This document shows, piece by piece, positions 9,407 through 17,463 of a stretch of DNA of 64,000 bases. The notes beneath the pieces were generated by a model. That model worked only from the letters and a program-made list of their open reading frames with translations. It was not told the origin of the DNA and ran no database searches. The translations under genes and the position numbers were made by a program. Source of the stretch: an uncultured Lachnospiraceae bacterium (lineage in GTDB: Bacteria; Bacillota; Clostridia; Lachnospirales; Lachnospiraceae). Numbering within the stretch: position 1 is the stretch's first letter; the number at the start of each line of letters is the position of its first letter. Location of the stretch: NCBI GenBank assembly GCA_910589075.1, contig CAJUSK010000020.1:1-64000 (forward strand), in the 5' to 3' direction.

Positions 9407-10561
9407 ATGAAGAGAAAAACAATAGGGTTGGTAATGACTGCATCGCCTCATACAGGAGGTGTGTTTCAGTATGAAAACCTGCTTGCTGAGGCCCTTTGGA
9501 ATAACAGAGATAAATATAATTTTGTAGTGATATGCAATGAATCCTATTGGATTAATTGGTGCATTGAAAGAAATATTAAATTTGTAGAAGAAAAAATTGA
9601 GATTTATAGAAAAATCAAACTTGATATGGCTTTGAATCATCCATTTGTCAATATATTATATCAAAACTTTATTTCTAACAAGGGTAAATTGATTCAAAGG
9701 GAAAATATTGATCTGCTGATTTATGGACAGCAGGGTACATTTATTCCCAACCTGCTGATCAAACAATTGTGTCCTGTTCATGATTTGATGCACAGGTATG
9801 AAACTACATTTCCTGAAAGAGGAAAATCAGATGATGATAAATTGTTTCAGGGTTCAATAAAATATGCCAGTGCAGTATTAGTAGATTCCAACCTGGGAAA
9901 GACCCAGGTAATAGAATCCTACCTCAGCAAAAAGAAACACCGCCCTCTGATTCAGGTATTGCCCTATACGGTTTCCAGACATATAAAAGAATCGGAAGAA
10001 GAATACATTGCTGTTCCTGATAAATATGTATTCTACCCGGCCCAGTTCTGGCAGCATAAAAACCATCTGAACCTGCTGCGCGCGGTGAATCTCTTAAAAG
10101 AAACGCTGCCGGACATACACCTGGTGCTGGTGGGTTCTGAAAAGAATGCGCTGGGCAGGGTGGAAACATATATCCGTGAAAACAGCCTGGAAGAGTTTGT
10201 AACCATATACGGCTTTGTGACAAACAGGCAGATCACTTACCTGTACAGGCATGCCACGCTGATGGTCATGCCCAGCTATTACGGCCCCACGAATATCCCG
10301 CCGCTGGAAGCCATGGCGCTGGGGTGCCCGGTGGCGGTTTCCGGCAACTATGCCATGGGAGAACAGGTAGGGGATGCAGGCCTGCTGTTCAATCCGGATT
10401 CGCCCGGAGAGATAGCGGAGTGCATCCGTCAGGTATGGACGGACGGAGGGCTGAGGGAAACCATGCGCCAAAAGGGATACCGGCGGACAGCGCGCTGGCA
10501 GCCGGAGGATTTTGAACGGGTGCTGATACAAACGATAGATGCCGTTTTGGAGAAAGGGTAA
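9407..10561 (+). CDS. GT4-family glycosyltransferase, compositionally chimeric gene
   Basis: 384 residues from the ATG at 9407; an in-frame codon at 9344 overlaps the upstream gene. GT-B landmarks are GLVMTASPHTGGVFQYENLL at the N-terminus, a PVHDLMHRYE acceptor-side segment as in mannosyltransferase-like GT4 enzymes, YPAQFWQHKNHLNLL, and the E-x7-E region YYGPTNIPPLEAMALGCPVA. The first about 160 codons are AT-rich like the upstream genes. From about base 9890 the same frame becomes GC-rich (CTG, GCC, GGC codons) and stays so in the next genes. The product looks intact, so a recombination joint inside a working gene is the simplest reading. Confidence 0.86.
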   Translation: MKRKTIGLVMTASPHTGGVFQYENLLAEALWNNRDKYNFVVICNESYWINWCIERNIKFVEEKIEIYRKIKLDMALNHPFVNILYQNFISNKGKLIQRENIDLLIYGQQGTFIPNLLIKQLCPVHDLMHRYETTFPERGKSDDDKLFQGSIKYASAVLVDSNLGKTQVIESYLSKKKHRPLIQVLPYTVSRHIKESEEEYIAVPDKYVFYPAQFWQHKNHLNLLRAVNLLKETLPDIHLVLVGSEKNALGRVETYIRENSLEEFVTIYGFVTNRQITYLYRHATLMVMPSYYGPTNIPPLEAMALGCPVAVSGNYAMGEQVGDAGLLFNPDSPGEIAECIRQVWTDGGLRETMRQKGYRRTARWQPEDFERVLIQTIDAVLEKG

Positions 10562-10574
10562 CAGGTGAAGATAT

Positions 10575-11015
10575 ATGCCGGATATAGAGAAAATCATGAA
10601 AAAGGAACGCCTGCTGGGACTGATCATCCGGAGCAGCCATACAGGAGAAGGGGTGGATTTCATCACCCCGGATGAATACTCCCAGCAGGTGGCGTACATG
10701 CACCACCCATCAGGGAAAGTGATCGGCGCGCATGTGCACAACCCGGTCCACAGGAACGTGGTGGCAACCCAGGAAGTGCTGTTCATCAGAAAAGGGAAGC
10801 TGCGGGTGGACTTTTATGATGACTATGAAGACTACCAGGAGAGCCGGATACTGGAGGCGGGGGATGTGATCCTGCTTGTATCGGGAGGCCACGGCTTTGA
10901 GGTGATAGAGGAAGTGGAGATGGTGGAAGTGAAGCAGGGGCCTTATTCCGGGGATCGTGACAAGAAGCGGTTCGAGGGGATCAGCGGGCCGCAGGCCAGA
11001 GGTATGGAACAGTAA
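10575..11015 (+). CDS. Cupin-fold protein, WxcM/FdtA-like region
   Basis: A 146-residue single-domain protein. The paired cupin motifs are visible: GKVIGAHVHNPVHRNVVATQ with its histidines, IRKGKLRVDFYDDYEDY, then LEAGDVILLVSGGHGFEVIE. Small cupins in polysaccharide clusters include nucleotide-sugar ketoisomerases and epimerases, but others are uncharacterised. The closest resemblance here is to hypothetical cupins beside glycosyltransferases, so a specific reaction is not claimed. It sits 13 bases after the glycosyltransferase and 33 bases before the FkbM-like gene, within one apparent operon. Confidence 0.75.
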   Translation: MPDIEKIMKKERLLGLIIRSSHTGEGVDFITPDEYSQQVAYMHHPSGKVIGAHVHNPVHRNVVATQEVLFIRKGKLRVDFYDDYEDYQESRILEAGDVILLVSGGHGFEVIEEVEMVEVKQGPYSGDRDKKRFEGISGPQARGMEQ

Positions 11016-11048
11016 GGGAAACGGAGAACGCGGGAAGGAGCACAGGGG

Positions 11049-12236
11049 ATGAAAAAGAAGGCGGTTATATATGGCCTTGGGAAAGGCTTTGAGGCGCAGA
11101 AGAAAGCCTTGGAGGGCATATTTGAGATTGTGGGAGTCAGCGACCGGAAACGAAGGGAACGTGAAGATTATGTGGCTCCGGAAGACATTCACAGGCTGGA
11201 CTTTGACTGTGTATATGTGACAAGCCTGAAGTTTTACGAAGAGATCAAAAGGGAATTGACAGGCTGTGGGATTGCCGGGGAGAAGATCCTGTCCCAGGAG
11301 GGGCTGAGTGCATATGAAAAACTGCAGATGCAGATGACGGGTCTGTGTGAAAGCGCCAGGAAGGCGGAGGAATATCAGGAGAAAAACCTGTTTCTAAATG
11401 CCCGCAGCTTTGCAGGTATGATGCGCGGCAGAAAGATTGCTTCCCTGGAAGAAGCAGAATTTCAGGTCTTTTCACAGTTTGGAGAGGATGGGATTATCCA
11501 GTGGCTGCTCCATCATGTTTCCATCGGGGAAAAGACATTTATCGAATTCGGAGTGGAGGACTACAGCGAGGCAAATACAAGGTTCCTGCTGATGAACAAC
11601 AACTGGACGGGCCTTGTGATGGACGGCAGTGAAGAAAACATCAGTCGCCTGAATGCCTGGAAATATCTGTGGAAGTACGACCTGTTGACAAAGGCAGTGT
11701 TTATCACGAAAGAGAATATAAACAGCACCATTGTGGAATCAGGCGTCGGGGAAGGTGATATCGGCCTACTGAGCATAGACTTGGACGGAAACGACTACTG
11801 GATTCTGAATGCGATTGACTGTGTACAGCCCCGGATAGTGATCTGTGAATACAATAACCTGTTTGGCCTGGAGCCGGTGAGCGTACCTTATGATGAGACA
11901 TTTGTGCGCACTGAGAAACATTACAGTAATCTTTATTGGGGCGCTTCCCTGGGAGCGTTTCTGAAGTGGGCGGAGAAAAACGGATATTATTATATGGGCA
12001 GTAACAGTGCGGGGAATAACGCTTTCTTTGTGCGCAAAGACTGCATAAGCGCTGAGATGGTGCCTGCCAATGCACATATATTCGTGGAAAGCAGATACCG
12101 GGAAAGCCGCGGCAAGGGCGGAGAGCTGACCTACCTGCGCGGCGGGGAGCGGCTTGCATGTATAAAGGACATGGAACTGGTAAATGTGGAAACGGGCCGT
12201 ATGGACACCATAGCAAATATCTATCATTTACAGTAA
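11049..12236 (+). CDS. Rossmann-like module plus FkbM-like methyltransferase-fold domain
   Basis: Residues 1-100 carry the module subtype also seen at 8400: AVIYGLGKGFEAQKKAL, DCVYVTSLKFYEEIKREL. After a linker the second domain has FSQFGEDGIIQWLLHH, KTFIEFGVEDYSEANTRFLL and LLSIDLDGNDYWIL. These resemble FkbM-related SAM methyltransferase-fold proteins common in surface glycan loci. The glycine motif is EFGVEDYSEAN rather than a classical GxGxG, so catalytic methylation is probable but not certain. The ATG at 11049 follows GGAAGGAG. The gene is GC-rich although its module is closely related to that of an AT-rich gene. Confidence 0.75.
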   Translation: MKKKAVIYGLGKGFEAQKKALEGIFEIVGVSDRKRREREDYVAPEDIHRLDFDCVYVTSLKFYEEIKRELTGCGIAGEKILSQEGLSAYEKLQMQMTGLCESARKAEEYQEKNLFLNARSFAGMMRGRKIASLEEAEFQVFSQFGEDGIIQWLLHHVSIGEKTFIEFGVEDYSEANTRFLLMNNNWTGLVMDGSEENISRLNAWKYLWKYDLLTKAVFITKENINSTIVESGVGEGDIGLLSIDLDGNDYWILNAIDCVQPRIVICEYNNLFGLEPVSVPYDETFVRTEKHYSNLYWGASLGAFLKWAEKNGYYYMGSNSAGNNAFFVRKDCISAEMVPANAHIFVESRYRESRGKGGELTYLRGGERLACIKDMELVNVETGRMDTIANIYHLQ

Positions 12237-12272
12237 ATCATACAAAGCGTATTGTACGAACATTCCATTATC

Positions 12273-12413
12273 ATGAGTAAGATATGCCCGGAATGCGGGA
12301 AGCATATCCCGGCGTATGCCCGGAGTCGGCAGCGGATGTGCGCACCTGCCCAAAGACCGGGGAGAAAAAACGGAGAAACGGAGAAAAACAATGAGTTTTA
12401 TACCGGTAAATGA
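12273..12413 (+). CDS. Possible 46-residue zinc-knuckle peptide in the spacer
   Basis: The spacer between 12237 and 12390 holds a short frame starting MSKICPECGKHIPAYARSR. Its CPxCG knuckle and one later Cys resemble half of a zinc ribbon. It has no convincing ribosome binding site, and its end overlaps the start of the aminotransferase gene in another frame. It may be a real small peptide, a remnant of a larger zinc-ribbon gene, or chance. Confidence 0.2.
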   Translation: MSKICPECGKHIPAYARSRQRMCAPAQRPGRKNGETEKNNEFYTGK

Positions 12414-13521
12414 ACCGTTGCTGGACGGAAACGAAAAGAAATATTTATGCGAATGCATTGATTCCGGATGGATTTCATCAGAAGGTCCTTTTGTAAGGGA
12501 GTTCGAAGAACGGATGAGCAGGACAGCTGGAAGGAAATACGGGATTGCGGTGACCAATGGGACTGCGGCCCTGGAACTGGCTGTCAGAGCCCTTTGCATA
12601 GGGGAGGGTGATGAAGTCATCATGCCAGCGTTTACCATTATATCCTGTGCCATGGCGGTAACAAATGCCGGGGCGGTGCCGGTACTGGTGGACAGCGACA
12701 TCCATACCTGGAACATGAACGTGGATGAACTGGAAGAAAAGATAACAGACAGGACAAAAGCCATTATGATGGTGCATACATACGGCCTGCCTGTGGATGC
12801 GGACCGGGTGCTGGAACTGGCAGAAAAGTATGGACTGAAAATCATCGAGGATGCTGCGGAAATGCACGGCCAGACTTATAAAGGCAGGCCCTGCGGAAGC
12901 TTTGGGGAAATCAGCACTTTCAGTTTTTACCCGAACAAACACGTTACCACGGGCGAGGGCGGCATGATTGTAACAGATGACGCGGAGCTGGCGGAGCGCT
13001 GCCGCAGCCTGCGGAACCTGTGCTTTAAAAAAGACATACGGTATGTGCATGATGAACTCAGCGGCAACTACCGGTTTACCAACCTGCAGGCGGCGGTGGG
13101 GCTGGCACAGCTTGAACGGCTGGAAGAATTCGCGGGACGCAAACGGGCGATGGGGCAGTATTACACGCAGCATCTGAAAGATACGCCGGGGCTGATACTG
13201 CCGGTGGAGCAAACAGATTATGCCCAAAATATCTATTGGGTATACGGACTTTTGCTGGATGAAAGCATACAGGGCACAAATCTTGATATGCAGAGGCTGC
13301 TGTCAGAAGAGGGCATTGGGACAAGGACATTTTTCCAGTGCATGCATATGCAGCCGGTATACCAAAAGGCAGGTTTGTTTGCCGGAGAGCGGTATCGGAA
13401 CGGGGAATACCTTGCAGAGAAAGGGTTTTATATACCCAGCGGGCTGGCGCTTACACAGGAACAGATGGAGATTGTGGCAGAAAAGGTAAAAACAGCGGTG
13501 GGAAAGATGGACAGGGTGTAA
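12391..13521 (+). CDS. DegT/DnrJ/EryC1/StrS sugar aminotransferase, perosamine-synthase-like
   Basis: A PLP-dependent enzyme that transaminates a nucleotide-linked ketosugar. The start at 12391 follows GGAGAAAAACA; a longer frame from 12316 lacks this. The N-terminal VNEPLLDGNEKKYL and SGWISSEGPFVREFE are typical of GDP-perosamine synthase (Per/RfbE) and related enzymes. The PLP-binding lysine is in SFYPNKHVTTGEGG at about residue 183, with EDAAEMHGQTYKG upstream for ring and phosphate contacts. The adjacent gene at 13524 is a methyltransferase of the type that N-methylates amino sugars. Together they suggest a methylated 4-amino or 3-amino deoxysugar, which is inference. No dehydratase or epimerase partner is visible in the window. 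Confidence 0.88.
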   Translation: MSFIPVNEPLLDGNEKKYLCECIDSGWISSEGPFVREFEERMSRTAGRKYGIAVTNGTAALELAVRALCIGEGDEVIMPAFTIISCAMAVTNAGAVPVLVDSDIHTWNMNVDELEEKITDRTKAIMMVHTYGLPVDADRVLELAEKYGLKIIEDAAEMHGQTYKGRPCGSFGEISTFSFYPNKHVTTGEGGMIVTDDAELAERCRSLRNLCFKKDIRYVHDELSGNYRFTNLQAAVGLAQLERLEEFAGRKRAMGQYYTQHLKDTPGLILPVEQTDYAQNIYWVYGLLLDESIQGTNLDMQRLLSEEGIGTRTFFQCMHMQPVYQKAGLFAGERYRNGEYLAEKGFYIPSGLALTQEQMEIVAEKVKTAVGKMDRV

Positions 13522-13523
13522 AC

Positions 13524-14282
13524 ATGGAGATATTTCAGGATTATGCATACTATTACAATGCATTTTATCAGGATAAGGATTACAGGGCGGAGACAGGAGA
13601 GGCAGCGGAGCTTCTGGGGACTGTAGGCGGGGAGATCCACAGGATCATCAACTACGGCTGCGGCACGGGGCGGCATGATCTGGAGCTGGCAAAACTGGGA
13701 TATACATGCACCGGAATCGACATGAGTCCAGAGATGATAGAGACAGCCATCTGCAATGCCAGGAGAGAGGGGATCCGGATGGACTTTTCGGTGGCGGATA
13801 TCAGGGAGTATGTGCCTGAACAAACATATGACGCTGTCATTTCCCTGTTCCATGTGATGAGCTACCAGAATACCAATGGGGATGTGGGGCGGGCATTTGC
13901 ATCGGCAAGAGCCGCGCTGGAGAAAGGGGGCGCCTTTTTGTTCGATGCCTGGTACGGTCCAGGGGTTCTGAGCGACAGGCCCTGTGTCAGGGTAAAAGAA
14001 TATGAGGATGGGGCAAACAGGCTGGTGCGGATAGCCAGGCCGGTCATGCATGCCCAGGATAATACCGTTGATGTGAACTATGAAGTCTTTGTGATCAGCA
14101 AAAGCACAAACCAGGTGCAGGTGATAAACGAAACGCACCGGATGCGGTACTTTTTCAGGCCGGAACTGGAATATATGCTGGAGAAGGCCGGATTCGAGCT
14201 GATAAACACAGTGGACTGCAAAACCAAAGGGGAACCGGATTATAATACCTGGACAGCCTATTTTGTTGCCAGGGCAGTATAA
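13524..14282 (+). CDS. SAM methyltransferase, TylM1/DesVI-like (amino-sugar N-methyltransferase candidate)
   Basis: 252 residues from the ATG at 13524, 2 bases after the aminotransferase stop and preceded by CAGGGTG. The opening DYAYYYNAFYQDKDYRAE and INYGCGTGRHDLELAKLGY, then GIDMSPEMIETA, resemble the dTDP-amino-sugar N,N-dimethyltransferases TylM1 and DesVI, which act after a DegT-type aminotransferase. The tight coupling with the gene at 12391 supports this. A longer frame from 13338 lies inside the aminotransferase and is not used. The exact sugar is unknown. Confidence 0.78.
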   Translation: MEIFQDYAYYYNAFYQDKDYRAETGEAAELLGTVGGEIHRIINYGCGTGRHDLELAKLGYTCTGIDMSPEMIETAICNARREGIRMDFSVADIREYVPEQTYDAVISLFHVMSYQNTNGDVGRAFASARAALEKGGAFLFDAWYGPGVLSDRPCVRVKEYEDGANRLVRIARPVMHAQDNTVDVNYEVFVISKSTNQVQVINETHRMRYFFRPELEYMLEKAGFELINTVDCKTKGEPDYNTWTAYFVARAV

Positions 14283-14352
14283 AATATATAATCAAGCGGA
14301 CTACCTGCTGTAACAGGATAGTATTCATTAAGATTTACGGAGAGGAAATCGT

Positions 14353-15576
14353 ATGAAAATAGCTACAGTTTTATTCACATACAATAGAAGCAAGCATACA
14401 AAAGCAGTTTTGGATGCTCTTGAGCACAGTGAAATAATGCCTGAAAGTTTATATATATTTCAGGATGGAATGAAAGAAAATGATGACAGAGAAGAGTGGG
14501 AAACTGTTAATAAGATCATAAAAAATGTCTCCTTTTGTAAGACTAAAACATATATAGACTCTTATAACAAGGGGCTGGCTGACTCAATTGTAAATGGATT
14601 GAATCTGGTATTTACAGAAAATGATGCAGTGATTGTATTGGAAGACGATTGTGTGCCGCACCCCCAATTTATAACTTATATGGAAACGTGTTTAAACAAA
14701 TATAACCATGAAAAATCCGTTTATACAATAGGCGGCTGTGCATGGGATATAGAGCTGGATCGGGTGAAAGAAGACGCCTATTTTAATCAGAGATTTTCTT
14801 CCTGGGGATGGGCGACCTGGAAAGACAGATGGGATCAGTATGAAAGAGATTATATGCTGTTAAAAAGGATGTTAAAAAACCCGCAGATAAAAGAAAGGGT
14901 TGCTGTATGGGGGGCGGATTTATCCAATTATCTGGTTGGAAATATTATGGGTATAAATGATTCCTGGGCAGTATTCTGGGCATTGAAAATAATAGAACAA
15001 AACGGATATTGTCTGAGCCCTTATGAATCCCTGATAAAAAATATTGGGTTCGACGGATCGGGTACCCATTGCGGAACGTTGAAAATGGCATTAAAGTATC
15101 AGGAAAATGAAAATCTGAAAGAGTATATTTTGCCGGATAAAATAGTCAGTACAAAAGAATGTGAGGAGGCTTTTCAGGATATGTTATCATGGACTCCCAC
15201 AATAGACAGATTCAGGGCGTTCCAGGATCTGGTGCTTTCTATGTTGACAGATTTAAAGGGAAGCGATTACTGTAAGCGTATTTGTTCAAAAATACGTCAT
15301 CAGAATATTGCAATCTGGGGGACAGGGAAAATTTGTGACTTTCTTATAGAGGAATTGAAAGACAGTCTTCATATTGAATGCATTGTATTGAGTAAGCCTG
15401 ATTGTTCTGTGTACAGAGGCATTCAGGTGGTATCTGCGGCAGACTTACCGGATGATGTAAAGGAAATAATCGTTATCCCTTTTTATGATCTTGAAAAAAT
15501 AAGAAGGAAAATGAAGCGGAGCGGAAAAAATGCGGAGCTGACAGGCTTCGATAGTCTGTTAAAAAGTTCAATGTAA
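14353..15576 (+). CDS. Family 2-like glycosyltransferase with C-terminal Rossmann-like module
   Basis: The N-terminal GT-A domain reads ATVLFTYNRSKHTKAVL, then FQDGMKENDD, VIVLEDDCVPHPQFITY with an acidic ED-D cluster in the DXD position, and FSSWGWATWKDRWDQYE. This looks like GT2-related sugar-nucleotide enzymes of the GNT-I/hemolytic type that have the EDD motif. The last about 100 residues are the island module: NIAIWGTGKICDFLIEEL, CIVLSKPDC, VKEIIVIPFYDLEKIRRKM. AT-rich composition resumes here after the GC-rich genes before it. The ATG follows CGGAGAGGAA. Confidence 0.83.
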   Translation: MKIATVLFTYNRSKHTKAVLDALEHSEIMPESLYIFQDGMKENDDREEWETVNKIIKNVSFCKTKTYIDSYNKGLADSIVNGLNLVFTENDAVIVLEDDCVPHPQFITYMETCLNKYNHEKSVYTIGGCAWDIELDRVKEDAYFNQRFSSWGWATWKDRWDQYERDYMLLKRMLKNPQIKERVAVWGADLSNYLVGNIMGINDSWAVFWALKIIEQNGYCLSPYESLIKNIGFDGSGTHCGTLKMALKYQENENLKEYILPDKIVSTKECEEAFQDMLSWTPTIDRFRAFQDLVLSMLTDLKGSDYCKRICSKIRHQNIAIWGTGKICDFLIEELKDSLHIECIVLSKPDCSVYRGIQVVSAADLPDDVKEIIVIPFYDLEKIRRKMKRSGKNAELTGFDSLLKSSM

Positions 15577-15607
15577 AAATCATGGTTAAGGTAAGGAGTT
15601 ATATAAC

Positions 15608-16093
15608 ATGAAAAATAAGATACTGACAGGCATAACCTCTATATGCCTGTTTGGTGCAGGGGTGGCTGCCGGCGTTGTCGTGACTGCAAAGATTTTAACA
15701 GAAATATCAGAAGAATACAGGAAATCATCAGACAAGTTTGGCAGGCTGTTCCGGCTGATGAGCCAGTGGGTGCAGAGGAGGCAGGAAGGGAAATCCATCA
15801 GCAGTTATTTTCATAAAAACGGGTACCATACAGTGGCGGTTTACGGTATGGGGCGCGTGGGGGAAACCTTGATAAAAGAACTGACTGATTCCGATATCAG
15901 CGTCAAATATGCCATTGACCAGAGCGCTGGAAAAAATTCTGAAGGGTTTATTGTGTCTCCCGACAGTGCCTTGGAGTGTGTGGATGTTGTGGTTGTGACA
16001 CCAATAGCGTCATATGGGGAAATAAAACTAAAATTGAAGGAAAAGATGAATTGTCCGATTGTCTCTATTGAAGATATATTGTTTGAGGTTTGA
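15608..16093 (+). CDS. Membrane-anchored stand-alone Rossmann-like module protein
   Basis: 161 residues with one N-terminal hydrophobic segment (about 5-27, ILTGITSICLFGAGVAAGVV). A short helical stretch ending RLFRLMSQWVQRRQEGKSI follows, and then the shared module: HTVAVYGMGRVGETLIKEL, YAIDQSA, VVVVTPIASYGEIKLKL, CPIVSIEDILF. There is no glycosyltransferase or methyltransferase domain. It may present the module at the membrane as a scaffold or sensor for the other module-bearing enzymes; this is inference. The next gene is a close paralogue, and the C-terminus of the WbsX protein at 21610 belongs to the same subtype. Confidence 0.72.
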   Translation: MKNKILTGITSICLFGAGVAAGVVVTAKILTEISEEYRKSSDKFGRLFRLMSQWVQRRQEGKSISSYFHKNGYHTVAVYGMGRVGETLIKELTDSDISVKYAIDQSAGKNSEGFIVSPDSALECVDVVVVTPIASYGEIKLKLKEKMNCPIVSIEDILFEV

Positions 16094-16127
16094 AAAAGAC
16101 AATAAAGAAGTGAAAGGGCGATGGGCT

Positions 16128-16616
16128 ATGAAAAAGGTTGTTTGTATCATTATAAAACTTCTATGCTTTATATCAATTATATTATTTACAGCATTTCATT
16201 TTTCTTTACGTGTCAGCAAAAATAAAGACAGATTGAAAGAAAAATATAAGAAATACTTTATGCTACTGACATCATGGATGGATATATTAGAAAGTAATGG
16301 TTCACTGGAAGAATATTTTATCTGTAAAGGAATAGACAATGTTGCTGTTTATGGGGCAGGAGGCGTCGGGGAACATCTGTTGAAGCAGTTAAGGGAGAGC
16401 AACATAACAATAAAGTATGTAATTGATAAATCTGAATTTCTCAAAGCGAGTGAGACATTACCTTTATATAAACCATGTGATGACTTGCCTGAAGTGGATG
16501 CTATTGTTGTAACACCTGTTTGGGACTATGAGAATATTCGTGAGCAATTACTGAAGAAGGTAAAGTGTCCGGTAATTTCGCTGGATAATGTGATAAAGGG
16601 GATTAAAAATGAGTAG
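16128..16616 (+). CDS. Second membrane-anchored stand-alone Rossmann-like module protein
   Basis: 162 residues from the ATG at 16128; a frame from 16059 overlaps the upstream gene. It repeats the plan of its neighbour: hydrophobic segment about 3-25, the helical YFMLLTSWMDILESNGSLEE, then NVAVYGAGGVGEHLLKQL, YVIDKSE, DAIVVTPVWDYENIREQL and CPVISLDNVI. The two proteins therefore look like an old tandem duplication. Its 3' end overlaps the next glycosyltransferase start by 8 bases, which implies translational coupling. Confidence 0.72.
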   Translation: MKKVVCIIIKLLCFISIILFTAFHFSLRVSKNKDRLKEKYKKYFMLLTSWMDILESNGSLEEYFICKGIDNVAVYGAGGVGEHLLKQLRESNITIKYVIDKSEFLKASETLPLYKPCDDLPEVDAIVVTPVWDYENIREQLLKKVKCPVISLDNVIKGIKNE

Positions 16617-17424
16617 AGTAGCTATTGTTGTTCTGAATTATCTGAATTATAAAGATACAATAGAATGTGTGAACAGTATACTGAAAATGCAATACTCAGT
16701 GTGCGGAGTAGTTATTGTGGATAATGGTTCAAATAATGGATCATATGCAAAATTAAAAAATGCATATAAACAAATAGGGACAATCAAAGTGATAGCTAAT
16801 AAGAAGAACCAGGGTTATGCAAAAGGAAATAACAGAGGAATCACATATGCAAGAAAGCGGCTGAGAGCTGATTTTATATTGGTAGTTAACAACGATACTA
16901 TATTTATTGACAAAAACTATATACAAGTATTATTGGATAAATATGAACCTGGAGTGGGCGTCATTGGTAGCAAAATACTTTTGAAAGACGGATATGTACA
17001 AGATGAAATTAAAGATTGTCTTGAATTTAAGAATTATGTATCAATTTATATAAATCTGTTGTCGTTAAAGCATGGAAGCTGTTTTGAATTTCCAACAGGG
17101 CAAGGAAAATATGTTAGTATACTACATGGATCGGCACTTCTGTTTACTCCAGATTTTTTCGGGTTTTACAAGGGATTTTATAGTAAAACGTTTTTGTACG
17201 GAGAAGAATCAATTTTATACTTGATGTGCCAATGTCGGAAATTAAAGCAATTGTATGTGCCGGATGTAAGAATATTTCATAAAGAAGATCAATCCTCGAT
17301 GATGAGTTTTCAAAATAATGAGGTGATTATTAGAAGATATATTTTTAAAAGTATGAAATATATAATCTGGTGGATTATAAAGTATCATTTTCAAACATAT
17401 TTAGAGAATTATCATAAAAAATGA
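16609..17424 (+). CDS. Family 2 glycosyltransferase, rhamnosyltransferase-like
   Basis: A single-domain GT-A enzyme of 271 residues without the island module. Landmarks are AIVVLNYLNYKDTIECVNSI, VIVDNGSNNGSY (nucleotide site), NQGYAKGNNRGI, FILVVNNDTIF (DXD position) and the acceptor-side LYGEESILYLMC. This pattern fits the rhamnosyltransferase-like branch (WbbL/RfbF type), but substrates are not determined. It overlaps the preceding gene by 8 bases. A moderately hydrophobic stretch near the C-terminus (KYIIWWIIKYHF) may touch the membrane. Confidence 0.84.
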   Translation: MSRVAIVVLNYLNYKDTIECVNSILKMQYSVCGVVIVDNGSNNGSYAKLKNAYKQIGTIKVIANKKNQGYAKGNNRGITYARKRLRADFILVVNNDTIFIDKNYIQVLLDKYEPGVGVIGSKILLKDGYVQDEIKDCLEFKNYVSIYINLLSLKHGSCFEFPTGQGKYVSILHGSALLFTPDFFGFYKGFYSKTFLYGEESILYLMCQCRKLKQLYVPDVRIFHKEDQSSMMSFQNNEVIIRRYIFKSMKYIIWWIIKYHFQTYLENYHKK

Positions 17425-17463
17425 TTGTAAGTTTATATGTTGTATTTATAAAAAGGAGGAAAA

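Noticed and set aside
10094..10786. A 230-codon minus-strand frame across the glycosyltransferase and cupin genes
   Set aside because: It arises from the GC-rich codon pattern of the plus-strand genes and lacks any recognisable motif.
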